Shown here: piece after piece, positions 1-7,342 of the stretch | Numbering within the stretch: position 1 is the stretch's first letter | Layout of the letters: every line of letters starts with the position of its first letter | Source of the DNA: Bacteroidota bacterium | Lineage (GTDB): Bacteria; Bacteroidota; Bacteroidia; JAADEI01 | Length of the DNA: 31,175 bases | NCBI GenBank assembly: GCA_024280615.1 | Contig: JAJRPU010000218.1 | Span: 1-31,175 of the forward strand | Direction: 5' to 3' | Made by a program: the position numbers and the translations under genes | The notes under the pieces: model-generated | The model's input: the letters and a program-made list of their open reading frames with translations, nothing else | What the model was told of the DNA's origin: nothing | Databases searched by the model: none

Positions 1-2
1 AA

Positions 3-173
3 AGAAGGTATGTAAAGACGGAGAACCTTTATAAGATGTTGGATGAGTTGGTATCTCTTCTGGGAAGGGAGAGGCTGAAGCGTTATCTAAGCCAGGCATC
101 ATACAAGGGTTACTCGTGGCAATGGGCGATAAAGAAGTGCACGGAGCATGCAAAGAAAACACAGGATGCGTAA
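3..173 (+). CDS. 3' end of an unidentified gene, cut by the left edge
   Basis: An open frame enters from the left edge and ends at TAA 171-173, leaving about 56 residues. The other two plus-strand frames stop within the first 35 bases. The peptide is basic and leucine-rich, with the stretches YKMLDELVSLLGRERLKRYL and YSWQWAIKKCTEHAKK. No domain is recognisable. A basic, helical C-terminus would suit a DNA-binding or transposase-like protein, but that is only a guess. Nothing downstream before the TPR gene resembles an insertion-sequence end. Confidence 0.35.
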   Translation, partial: RRYVKTENLYKMLDELVSLLGRERLKRYLSQASYKGYSWQWAIKKCTEHAKKTQDA

Positions 174-280
174 AGGATAAAATAAAGAGATAAGAACTAT
201 CACGTCATAATTTTACTTAATCTTGCAATCTATTCTCTTACAGCGTCAATACACGTGTTAAATGAGGGATTTAAATACCT

Positions 281-1051
281 TTATTTCTTCTGCTGGTCTG
301 AGCCCGAGTTGTTTTGTTGTTCCAGAGCCTGCAAGTTTTCTTTGGGCAAGATGAAGTCAGGCACTACTTCCAGGGCTTTCTGGTATGCTTCCTTGGCAGC
401 ATTGATGTCTTTGAGTCGTTGATGTGCTGCACCTTTGAGGTTATAAGCGGCGGCAAGGATTGGAACTTCTTGCTTTGTAGTCGGGCTGATTTGCAATGTT
501 ACTGTTTGGGACCTTGCTGCTGGATTAGCTATGATTTGGTCAATCACAACGAGGGCGTCGCCATAGCGTTGCATCTGCCACAAAACGACAGCAAAGTCCC
601 AGAGATGTTTAACGTTTCCAGTTGCTTGAGCTAGCCGTGAGTAATATTCATAAGCCTTTTGGAGGTTGTTCAGTTGCATGCTTGCAATTGCTGCTATGTG
701 CATTGCCGAGGTGTCATTAGGGTTCTGCTTTAGTTTTTGTTCTGCAAGGACAAGGGCTTGATTGGCTTGCCCTGTGATGAGATATAGTTCAATTAAGGTG
801 TCTTTCAATGTTGTTCTGCTTGAATCAATTGCCAGATACATATTTATGAATGCTATTGCAGAGTTGAAATCTTGATTTTGTAAAGCAATTCTCATTGAGT
901 TAGTAATCAGTGTCTTCAGTTCCTGTTGCACCTGTTTGCGAGCTTCCTCTCTAGCTATTTCTCTCATTCTTTGCTCTTTCTTGCTTCCACCTGCAAAGAC
1001 AATTCCCGTTACCATAAATGTAACCGCAAATAAAACCACTGCTCTACTCAT
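281..1051 (-). CDS. Secreted TPR-repeat protein
   Basis: The 256-residue protein begins with a signal peptide: a short basic start, a hydrophobic run over about residues 5-20, and a likely cut after VFAG. Next comes a charged helical stretch (about 25-50, rich in K, E and R) and then tetratricopeptide-type helices from about residue 50 to 245. The last of these is clear (KGAAHQRLKDINAAKEAYQKALEVVP). It is probably a periplasmic scaffold for protein-protein contacts; no enzymatic domain is visible. The Q/N/S-rich tail is likely disordered. A Bacteroidota -7 box lies about 22 bases upstream of the ATG. The partner is unknown, and the neighbouring aldolase gene has its own function, so no joint role is inferred. 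Confidence 0.8.
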   Translation of the reverse strand: MSRAVVLFAVTFMVTGIVFAGGSKKEQRMREIAREEARKQVQQELKTLITNSMRIALQNQDFNSAIAFINMYLAIDSSRTTLKDTLIELYLITGQANQALVLAEQKLKQNPNDTSAMHIAAIASMQLNNLQKAYEYYSRLAQATGNVKHLWDFAVVLWQMQRYGDALVVIDQIIANPAARSQTVTLQISPTTKQEVPILAAAYNLKGAAHQRLKDINAAKEAYQKALEVVPDFILPKENLQALEQQNNSGSDQQKK

Positions 1052-1073
1052 AGCTAATTTATTTTTCAGGATT

Positions 1074-1081
1074 CAAAGATA
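1074..1081 (-). promoter_or_regulatory. Bacteroidota -7 box (TATCTTTG) for the TPR gene
   Basis: On the minus strand this reads TATCTTTG, a full match to TAnnTTTG, the -7 consensus of the Bacteroidota primary sigma factor. It lies 22 bases before the start codon at 1051. I see no clear -33 element. Confidence 0.5.
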
Positions 1082-1124
1082 AATCAAATTTTTCTAATTG
1101 TGAATAAATTTTCCATTTCACTTT

Positions 1125-1715
1125 TCAAGGCACAATAGAAATTTTATGAATCATCAAATTTACTGCTTTGCTAAGGGAAGAAGAGATTGTTAACAAACCT
1201 CCGTAGTGCCCTCCCATAACAACAAACACAGGCAGCGCTTCTTTATTAAGAATATTCTTAATTTCCTGAGCCATTTCAACTGTTCCGTAGGGCACCGTCG
1301 GGTCCGTGGTGGGGGCTTTTCCTTTCCAGTATTCCCACGCTGAGTTGTTGTGGCTATGGACTACGGCGACCACTTCTGGATTCTCATATGCTGCTGCATG
1401 GGTAAGTGATTCAGAAGAGGGTTTCCACTGTCCTCTTGCCACAACTGTGTTCTTCTGGAAGTCCCAATCAGTAATATGGACTAAATGTTTTGGTTTAAGG
1501 ACTGGGATGTGTCCCGTCTGGCTCCCGGTGATGAGGAATCCTTTAGGTAAACGGACGCTTACATTACCAAAGCCATAGCCATTTTCATCAACACCAATGA
1601 GGTTATGTCTCCACAGGAGGTCTCGCCAGTAGATTAGTTCAAGGTCTTTACTAAAATCATCTCTGTCGCCCTGTAATGAATAGGAAAACTTTATTACGCC
1701 TTCTTTTTCTGGCAT
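1125..1715 (-). CDS. Class II aldolase/adducin family protein, possibly acting on methylthioribulose-1-phosphate
   Basis: The 196-residue protein carries the marks of the FucA/AraD/MtnB fold. These are a phosphate-binding GFGNVSVR (about 48-55) and ITGSQTG (62-68), a catalytic Glu102 within PSSESLTHAAAY, and zinc ligands His120 and His122 in HSH. A probable third ligand is His170 in GGHYGG, where the family usually shows an NHG-like turn. Class II aldolases cleave or dehydrate sugar phosphates with Zn2+. The gene starts 3 bases after the stop of mtnA, so the substrate is probably the MtnA product, 5-methylthioribulose-1-phosphate. Either of two known reactions fits: MtnB dehydration (methionine salvage) or Ald2-type aldol cleavage to DHAP and an aldehyde (DHAP shunt). 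Sequence alone does not decide between them. Confidence 0.8.
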   Translation of the reverse strand: MPEKEGVIKFSYSLQGDRDDFSKDLELIYWRDLLWRHNLIGVDENGYGFGNVSVRLPKGFLITGSQTGHIPVLKPKHLVHITDWDFQKNTVVARGQWKPSSESLTHAAAYENPEVVAVVHSHNNSAWEYWKGKAPTTDPTVPYGTVEMAQEIKNILNKEALPVFVVMGGHYGGLLTISSSLSKAVNLMIHKISIVP

Positions 1716-1718
1716 GAT

Positions 1719-2828
1719 TTAATTCATTGACTTTGCTTTTGAGGTATCGGGCACCAGTTTTGAGAGTTCATCAACGGACAATAGTCCCTTATCAGTAATG
1801 TATCCCGTAATAAATTTAGCAGGGGTAACGTCAAATGCAGGGTTATAAGCATGACTTTCAAAAGGAGCCACTCTAACCCGATTTATGTCGTTGTCAATCC
1901 AACCTTCTGTGTAAAGGACTTCTTCCTCACTGCGAACCTCAATAGGGATTTGATTTCCTGATTCAAGAGATGGGTCAAATGTTGACGAGGGAAGTGCTAC
2001 ATAAAAGGGTATGTTATATTCTTTGGCAATGACGGCTTTCATAAACGTCCCTATCTTGTTTGCTGTGTCGCCGTTCCTAACCACTCTGTCTGCTCCCACA
2101 AGAACTATATCCACTTTACCTTCCTGCATAATGAGTCCGGATGCGTTGTCTGCTATGACAGTGTGTGGAACGCCTTCTTCCTTTAGTTCCCAGGCGGTTA
2201 TCCTGCTTCCCTGATTTCGGGGTCTTGTTTCGCTGACCCACACATGCACAGGAATTCCTTTTCTGTGAGCAAGATAAATAGGTGCTGTAATAGTGCCATA
2301 GTCAATTGTGGCTATCCATCCAGCGTTGCAGTGAGTGAGTATATTAACAGGCTTTCCAGTTCGGGCATAAATTTCTTCAATAAGTGGCAATCCTGCTTCG
2401 CCTATCCTACGGCACATTTTAACGTCGTCATCTGCCAGTTGGTTGGCTAATGATAATGCTGTGGCTCGCATGTCCTCAATGGAACGCAGATTTTTTATAA
2501 CGTTCCAGACTTTGTTTACTGCCCAAGAAAGGTTTACTGCTGTGGGACGGGCATTTTCCAATTCAGTTTTTGCCTTTTCAAGGAATGGCAATGGGTTGTC
2601 TTCAGGGGCTTCAAGGGTTGCAAGGTATAGCCCATAGGCTCCACTGACACCTATCAACGGAGCACCGCGGACGTGCATTTCTTTTATTGCCCTGACGGCA
2701 TCTTTGTATGACTCCCACGTCTCAATGGTTATCTTAAAAGGAATCTTTCTTTGGTCAAACGTTTGAACTTGCCTTGGATTGTCTGGACTGACCCAAATTG
2801 ACCGATAATGTTTCCCTTTGATTCGCAT
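1719..2828 (-). CDS. mtnA: S-methyl-5-thioribose-1-phosphate isomerase (MtnA)
   Basis: This enzyme converts the aldose 5-methylthioribose-1-phosphate to the ketose ribulose form in the cytoplasm. The eIF-2B-like fold is clear: RGAPLIGVSGAYGLYLA near the N-terminus, the catalytic Cys in ILTHCNAGW, and the catalytic Asp in VGADRVVRNGDTANKIGT. I place the start at the ATG at 2826-2828 (MRIKGKHYRSIW, 369 residues), because the family begins this way. The frame is open 16 codons further upstream, but those residues fit nothing in MtnA and run over a -7 box. The class II aldolase gene follows after 3 bases, so the two are co-transcribed. No mtnC, mtnD, mtnE or mtnK lies in the window. Confidence 0.93.
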   Translation of the reverse strand: MRIKGKHYRSIWVSPDNPRQVQTFDQRKIPFKITIETWESYKDAVRAIKEMHVRGAPLIGVSGAYGLYLATLEAPEDNPLPFLEKAKTELENARPTAVNLSWAVNKVWNVIKNLRSIEDMRATALSLANQLADDDVKMCRRIGEAGLPLIEEIYARTGKPVNILTHCNAGWIATIDYGTITAPIYLAHRKGIPVHVWVSETRPRNQGSRITAWELKEEGVPHTVIADNASGLIMQEGKVDIVLVGADRVVRNGDTANKIGTFMKAVIAKEYNIPFYVALPSSTFDPSLESGNQIPIEVRSEEEVLYTEGWIDNDINRVRVAPFESHAYNPAFDVTPAKFITGYITDKGLLSVDELSKLVPDTSKAKSMN

Positions 2829-2832
2829 AGTG

Positions 2833-2840
2833 CAAAGATA
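2833..2840 (-). promoter_or_regulatory. -7 box (TATCTTTG) touching the mtnA start
   Basis: A full TAnnTTTG match ends only 4 bases before the chosen mtnA ATG. If it is used, the mRNA would be leaderless or nearly so. Confidence 0.45.
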
Positions 2841-2919
2841 TGAACAGATAAAATGAATCATAAGGGAAATTCTCACCGGACCATATCAAGACAAACCACG
2901 AAGGAAAAACTCTATGTTG

Positions 2920-3004
2920 TGCCGGGAGCGGGAGTCGAACCCGCACGCCCGTGAAGGGCAGGAGATTTTGAGTCTCCCGCGTCTGCCAGTTCCGCCATCC
3001 CGGC
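2920..3004 (-). tRNA. tRNA-Leu (anticodon CAA)
   Basis: This is an 85-base class II tRNA. The acceptor stem GCCGGGA pairs with TCCCGGC, followed by discriminator A at 2920. The anticodon stem GGAGA/TCTCC encloses the loop CTCAAAA, so the anticodon is CAA (bases 2970-2968), reading UUG. The long variable arm (TGCCCTTCACGGGCG) and the T-arm GCGGGTTCGACTCCCGC are intact. CCA is not encoded. Confidence 0.97.
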
Positions 3005-3016
3005 AACGCTTCACTA

Positions 3017-3024
3017 CAAAATTA
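3017..3024 (-). promoter_or_regulatory. -7 box (TAATTTTG) for tRNA-Leu
   Basis: A full TAnnTTTG match lies 12 bases upstream of the tRNA 5' end, a fitting distance for a stable-RNA promoter. It sits in the 81-base divergent gap shared with the enoyl-CoA hydratase gene. Confidence 0.5.
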
Positions 3025-3085
3025 ACAACAGCAGGCACAATTTATGTTCCTGAAACTTCATAACTTCACTTTAAAATTGAGGGGA

Positions 3086-3862
3086 ATGTCTTACGAAACC
3101 ATTCTTGTGGAAAGGAAGGACAGCGGAGTTGCTATTGTGAGGCTCAACAGACCTAAGGTTCTCAATGCTCTGAACAGACAGCTGATGGGCGAGTTGCGCG
3201 ATGCCCTTGAGCAACTAGACAATGATGAAGCAGTTAAGGTTATTGTTATAACCGGTAATGAGCGAGCATTTGCAGCAGGGGCAGACATAAAAGAGATGGC
3301 ACCCAAGGGAGCAATTGAGATGTATCTGGAAGACCAGTTCAGGACTTGGGACGCCATCAGAAGGGTTAGAAAGCCTTTGATTGCCGCCGTGTCGGGCTAT
3401 GCCCTTGGAGGAGGAGCTGAACTTGCTATGATGTGTGATATAATAATTGCAAGTGATACGGCACAGTTCGGACAACCAGAAATAAAAATTGGGGTGATTC
3501 CCGGAGCTGGCGGGACACAGTGGCTTCCAAGGCTCATTGGCAAAAGTCGTGCTATGGAGCTCATTTTGACAGGAAGAATGTTCTCTGCCAAGGAAGCCTA
3601 CGAATGGGGCTTGGTAAGCAAGATTGTTCCTGCAGAGATTTATCTTGAAGAGGCTTTAAAAATGGCTGAGGAGATTGCTAGTATGCCACCAGTGGCTGTC
3701 CAACTTGCAAAAGAAGCAATTAATTATGCATATCAAAGTTTCATAATGTAAGGCATTTACTTTGAAAGGAAAAACTTCTTCTTATTGTTTGCCAGTGAGG
3801 ACCAGAAGGAGGGTATGCAAGCATTCCTTGAAAAAAGGAAGCCACAATGGAAAGGAAGATAA
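3086..3862 (+). pseudogene. Enoyl-CoA hydratase, interrupted by an in-frame TAA at 3749-3751
   Basis: Members of this crotonase family hydrate trans-2-enoyl-CoA in beta-oxidation or related acyl-CoA degradation. The start is ATG 3086, preceded by GAGGGG. Key parts are intact: the oxyanion-hole/CoA segment AFAAGADIKEM, the first catalytic Glu in GGGAELAMMCD, and the second in QPEIKIG followed by PGAGGTQ. Translation stops after 221 residues (KEAINYAYQSFIM). The same frame continues past the TAA without further stops to TAA 3860-3862 and encodes the standard family C-terminus (FASEDQKEGMQAFLEKRKP). Read through, the product is 258 residues, the normal length. The TAA falls where relatives have Glu of an EG pair, so a single G-to-T change (GAA to TAA) explains it. 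It is a recent nonsense mutation, a sequencing error, or a readthrough site. The truncated form would lack the C-terminal helices used in oligomer contacts. Confidence 0.85.
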
Positions 3863-4677
3863 TTATAATGGGAATTTTGGGCTTTTTAGCTCAGGCAGTG
3901 GCATTTGGGCAGGAACCAATTCCGGAGTTCCCGTTAGTTAAACCCGTTGACACTCTGGTCAATAAATACTTCTCTCAATTTGGAATTTCTGATTCTGCTG
4001 TTCAAGACGGCATGTGGGCAACTTTTTACGATAATAAAGCCTTGAAGGAATTTGGTCAATATAAAAATGGCAATAAGGAAGGCACGTGGTATAAATTTAG
4101 CACTTTGGGAACGCCTTCTGAAATAGCACAATATAAAAATGGCAAATATGATGGCGTGAGAATAATATTTGACCAGACCACGACACGTGTTAAAATGCAC
4201 ATGGAGTATAAAAATGGGCAATTAGATGGCTTGTTCGTGGAATATGGCAATATTGGCAGACCGGTTACAGAGGCATTTTATAAAAATGGGCAGTTGCATG
4301 GTCCTTATAGGAAGTTTTACCAAGAAGGGAACATACAGGAACTCTCATATTATGTCAATGGCAAAAAGCACGGATATTCATTCTGGTTTTATAAGAATGG
4401 AAACATAGCGGCTATGCAGAAATATGAGAATGGGGTTCTTAACGGACCTGTTGTGGCATTTTATGAGAATGGTCAAAAGATGTCAGAGGGCAATTATGTC
4501 AATGGAAGCCTTGAAGGCAACTGGGTTGAATATTATGAAAATGGGCAAGTGAAAGTTAAAGGTCAATACGCAAATGGGCAAAAAGTAGGAAAATGGTATT
4601 ATTACGATGAAAAGGGCAAAGTAACTAAAATTGAATTATACAAGAACGGTCAACTTGTTAAAGTAAAGGAAAAATAG
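3847..4677 (+). CDS. Secreted MORN-repeat protein (YwqK-like)
   Basis: The 276-residue protein has a signal peptide (MERKII start, hydrophobic core, AVAFGQ cut region) followed by about nine repeats of roughly 23 residues. Each carries the MORN variant 'Y.NG...G.w..yy.nG' (for example FYENGQKMSEGNYVNG and YYENGQVKVKGQYANG). Such proteins are often auto-named 'YwqK-family antitoxin', but here there is no toxin partner and the protein is exported. A surface or periplasmic beta-repeat role is more likely. The ATG at 3847 has an AAGGAAG ribosome site 5 bases upstream. It overlaps the end of the ancestral enoyl-CoA hydratase frame by 16 bases, so the two were probably coupled. A second ATG at 3868 is possible but would lose the charged n-region. 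Confidence 0.78.
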   Translation: MERKIIIMGILGFLAQAVAFGQEPIPEFPLVKPVDTLVNKYFSQFGISDSAVQDGMWATFYDNKALKEFGQYKNGNKEGTWYKFSTLGTPSEIAQYKNGKYDGVRIIFDQTTTRVKMHMEYKNGQLDGLFVEYGNIGRPVTEAFYKNGQLHGPYRKFYQEGNIQELSYYVNGKKHGYSFWFYKNGNIAAMQKYENGVLNGPVVAFYENGQKMSEGNYVNGSLEGNWVEYYENGQVKVKGQYANGQKVGKWYYYDEKGKVTKIELYKNGQLVKVKEK

Positions 4678-4696
4678 CTACTTTCAATAAAGGCAA

Positions 4697-5284
4697 GTGA
4701 AGAAAGGAATCATCATATCACGGCGGGATTTTATCTTACTGAGTTCTTTGAGCATAGGAGCATTGTTTGTTCCTATTCCAGGATGTAAGAATGTTGACAA
4801 ATCACACAAAGCGGGTTATTTAAGTGAAGAGGAGATTAAGATTCTCAATGCAGTTCTTGATGTTCTGTTTCCCGACGATGGTTTTGGACCTTCACATAAA
4901 GATTTCAATGCTACACAATACATTATAAATGTTTTAAATGACCCTTTCTATGATGGAGAGCTAAAGGTTTTCATAGTTGAAGGCATTGAACACATGAATT
5001 CATTTGCAAATTCATTATTTGACCGGGACCTGTCCGATTTGCCTTATGACCAAAAGCAAAAGGTTATAGAAAAAGCCCTTGAGAAAGGCGACAAATACGA
5101 ACGATGGCTATCAATAATAATCACATTAGTGCTTGAAGCACTGCTTTCCGACCCACTTTATGGTGGAAACACAAACGAAATTGGCTGGAAATGGCTAAAC
5201 CACTATATTGGAGTTCCCAGACCGGACGAAGAAACTTCATATCAACGGCTCTATCCATGGAAAAAATTTGACACAGCCAAGTGA
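4697..5284 (+). CDS. Gluconate 2-dehydrogenase subunit 3-like protein with Tat signal
   Basis: The 195-residue product starts at GTG 4697, with AAAGG just upstream. A twin-arginine signal SRRDFILLSS lies at about residues 8-17, followed by a hydrophobic stretch and a Cys at about residue 30. The body fits the gluconate_2-dh3 family: YLSEEEIKILNAVLDVLFPDD, then DPLYGGN and IGWKWLNHYIG near the end. In known systems this small subunit is exported together with a flavin (GMC) dehydrogenase that acts on gluconate, sorbitol or similar polyols and passes electrons to a cytochrome. No GMC gene is next to it here; the next gene is convergent. The partner must be encoded elsewhere or is absent. Confidence 0.78.
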   Translation: MKKGIIISRRDFILLSSLSIGALFVPIPGCKNVDKSHKAGYLSEEEIKILNAVLDVLFPDDGFGPSHKDFNATQYIINVLNDPFYDGELKVFIVEGIEHMNSFANSLFDRDLSDLPYDQKQKVIEKALEKGDKYERWLSIIITLVLEALLSDPLYGGNTNEIGWKWLNHYIGVPRPDEETSYQRLYPWKKFDTAK

Positions 5285-5304
5285 GGGTTAAAGTATAATT
5301 TGCG

Positions 5305-6132
5305 TTAATTATTATTTCCAGAGATTCTTCGGCTATATTCATCAAGCAATTTTCTTTCTTCTTCGGTAAGACTGCTTAATCCTTCTTGCCTTATCTTATC
5401 AAGGATTCTATCTATTTCATCGTCCATAGGGGTTCTCTTAGGTTTCTTTCTCTTCTTGATTCTGAATGGCACGTATGGCTTTCGGCTTGGTTTCCTGAGC
5501 CACTTGACAAACAGGAAACCTGCAAGGGCTCCTCCAAGATGAGCTATATGCCCTCCTGTATTTGAAAATCCCAAAAACAGAATGTCTAAAATGATAAAAA
5601 CAAGGGCAACAAATCTAAGCTCTACTCTGCCAAGCAGGAATAAATACAAAGGATAGCGGGGAGATATGGTCGTGGCGGCAAGTAGGAATGCCATGACAGA
5701 AGCCGACGAGCCGACTAACATAGCACTTTTGCTAAGGGCAGGGAGAAGATTATAAGAAAGTATAAAAGCGAATCCGCCGGCAATAGCGCCTATTAAATAT
5801 AATCTCAGTGTATAGCGATACATAAGAAAAAGTTCAAAAATCTTACCGAACCAGTAGAGACCTATCATATTGAAAAGAAGATGCAAAAACCCTGAATGCA
5901 CAAACGAATAGGTAATTATAGTCCAGGGCTTAAAAACAAATTCAGAAAAGCTAGCCGGCATAGCCACAAAGGAGTATATAAGGGAATAAATTTCATAACT
6001 GTTTGTGTACCTTACCACTAATTGGAAAACGAGAAATATAAGATATACAGCTATATTTAAAGCAATAAGTTTAGGTATCCATGACTTAGCTTTAAGGACG
6101 CCGTATTTAAAATCAATCCATATGTTCCACAC
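5305..6132 (-). CDS. Rhomboid-family intramembrane serine protease
   Basis: The 275-residue protein has six or more membrane segments between residues 20 and 215. It shows the rhomboid signatures: the conserved HxxxN region in SFVHSGFLHLLFNMIGLYWFG, the catalytic Ser in GSSASVMAF (GxSA instead of the commoner GxSG), and the catalytic His in GGHIAHLGGALAGF. A basic linker (KKRKKPKR) leads to a soluble C-terminal helix pair (MDDEIDRILDKIRQEG...LTEEERKLL) seen in many Bacteroidota rhomboids. The start is GTG 6132, 2 bases after the hpf stop, so it is the last gene of the rpsU operon. The substrate is unknown. Confidence 0.9.
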   Translation of the reverse strand: MWNIWIDFKYGVLKAKSWIPKLIALNIAVYLIFLVFQLVVRYTNSYEIYSLIYSFVAMPASFSEFVFKPWTIITYSFVHSGFLHLLFNMIGLYWFGKIFELFLMYRYTLRLYLIGAIAGGFAFILSYNLLPALSKSAMLVGSSASVMAFLLAATTISPRYPLYLFLLGRVELRFVALVFIILDILFLGFSNTGGHIAHLGGALAGFLFVKWLRKPSRKPYVPFRIKKRKKPKRTPMDDEIDRILDKIRQEGLSSLTEEERKLLDEYSRRISGNNN

Positions 6133-6134
6133 TG

Positions 6135-6428
6135 CTATCTGGTGTCCTTGTATTTAACAAGTTGTTTTTTGAGTGAGGAGAGTGCTTTGTCTATTGCTTC
6201 TTCAAAGGTTGCTGCTCTGCCTTGAGCCATAAGGACGTTTCCGGGAACAAGGGCTTTTATTTCAATTTCTTTAGTGAAGTCGTTGTTATGGGCATTAAGC
6301 GTTTTGACATATATATCAAGAGCAGTTATGTAATTTTTAAATCTGTCTAACTTCTGAAGTTTCTTATCCAGAATTGCTTCCAGACCGTCGCTGATATCGG
6401 CATGTACTTTATGAATTATGTATTTCAT
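6135..6428 (-). CDS. hpf: Ribosome hibernation promoting factor, short HPF/RaiA type
   Basis: The 97-residue protein has the beta-alpha-beta-beta-beta-alpha fold typical of HPF (HKVHADISDGLEAILDKKLQKLDRF at the first helix; ATFEEAIDKALSSLKKQLVKYKD at the last). It binds the decoding centre of the 30S subunit in slow growth and stops translation. It lacks the C-terminal dimerisation domain of long HPF. The start overlaps the recombinase stop by 4 bases (ATGA), which implies translational coupling. Its place after rpsU and xer is the common Bacteroidota arrangement. Confidence 0.9.
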   Translation of the reverse strand: MKYIIHKVHADISDGLEAILDKKLQKLDRFKNYITALDIYVKTLNAHNNDFTKEIEIKALVPGNVLMAQGRAATFEEAIDKALSSLKKQLVKYKDTR

Positions 6429-7336
6429 GATGGTTTTATTTTGGTGTTATTGGCAAGTGGGTGAGTTTGATTGTAAACTTTCTTTATTTGTTCAACGGAA
6501 GTGTGTGTATAGATTTGTGTTGCTGCTAGTGAAGAGTGGCCAAGAAGTTCTTTTATTGCTATTAGTTGCACTCCTTTGTTTAGAAGTAGTGTTGCGAAAG
6601 AATGTCTTAACATATGTGGATGTACATTGCCGACCTGATAACCTGCCAAGAGAACCTTTAATTTTCGCTGTACCCATCTTGGATAAATAGGTTTCCCTGT
6701 GTCGGTGAGAAGCAACACCCCTCCCGTTATATTAAAATGCTTGTTTCTTAATGCTATGTAATACGCTATTTGTTTAAGCAGTTGTGTTGCGATAGGTACT
6801 TCTCGGGTTTTATTGCCCTTCCCAGTAACTATTATTACTTCTCTACCGAAATCAATGTCTTTATCTGTGATACTACATAGTTCTGAGACTCTCAATCCAA
6901 GGGCAATGGGCAAGACGAAGACGAGCCAATCTCGCCACTTGTCCCAGGGGTCTTCCCTGCAAGGTTTTAAATCTTCAATAATTTGTTCAAGAACTGATTC
7001 TTGAATATAGTTTGGTAATTTCTTTGATGTTGAAGGTGCCTCTACGGTCAATGCTGGATTAGCCGGCACAAGCTCCCTTGAAAGAAGAAACTTAAAAAAT
7101 GAAGATAGAGTTGCTTTTTTACGACGTATGGAACGAGGAACTAAGCCATTCTTAAGCAGATAAGTAAACCACGCTTGAATGACCGAGGAATCTACTTCCG
7201 CCCACGATGAGATACCATACTGATTTGCCCACAATACAAACTTATTGAGGTCTCTTACGTACGTAGATACCGTGTTATCAGAGTACCGCCTTATTGATTT
7301 AAGATAAGTTTCAAAGGCGGCTATTTCTTGTAACAT
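6425..7336 (-). CDS. xerC: Tyrosine recombinase XerC/XerD family
   Basis: The 303-residue protein has an N-terminal SAM-like core-binding domain (about 1-90: YLKSIRRYSDNTVSTYVRDL) and a C-terminal catalytic domain. The catalytic set is visible: Arg in ALGLRVSEL, Lys in TGKGNKTREVP, HxxR in HPHMLRHSFAT, His in LLGHSSLAATQ, and the nucleophile Tyr in QIYTHTS. Length and lack of extra domains fit a housekeeping Xer that resolves chromosome dimers at dif, rather than a mobile-element integrase. So does its position between rpsU and hpf. XerC versus XerD cannot be settled from this gene alone. Confidence 0.88.
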   Translation of the reverse strand: MLQEIAAFETYLKSIRRYSDNTVSTYVRDLNKFVLWANQYGISSWAEVDSSVIQAWFTYLLKNGLVPRSIRRKKATLSSFFKFLLSRELVPANPALTVEAPSTSKKLPNYIQESVLEQIIEDLKPCREDPWDKWRDWLVFVLPIALGLRVSELCSITDKDIDFGREVIIVTGKGNKTREVPIATQLLKQIAYYIALRNKHFNITGGVLLLTDTGKPIYPRWVQRKLKVLLAGYQVGNVHPHMLRHSFATLLLNKGVQLIAIKELLGHSSLAATQIYTHTSVEQIKKVYNQTHPLANNTKIKPS

Positions 7337-7342
7337 AGCTAT

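Noticed and set aside
3741..3862. Frameshift in the enoyl-CoA hydratase
   Set aside because: The downstream C-terminus is in the same frame as the upstream part; only a single stop codon interrupts it.
3847..4677. Toxin-antitoxin system (YwqK label)
   Set aside because: There is no toxin gene beside it and the protein has a signal peptide; the label comes only from the repeat family.
6425..7336. Integrase of a genomic island next to tRNA-Leu
   Set aside because: It is not adjacent to a tRNA, has the housekeeping Xer layout, and lies in the conserved rpsU-hpf setting; no attachment repeats were seen.
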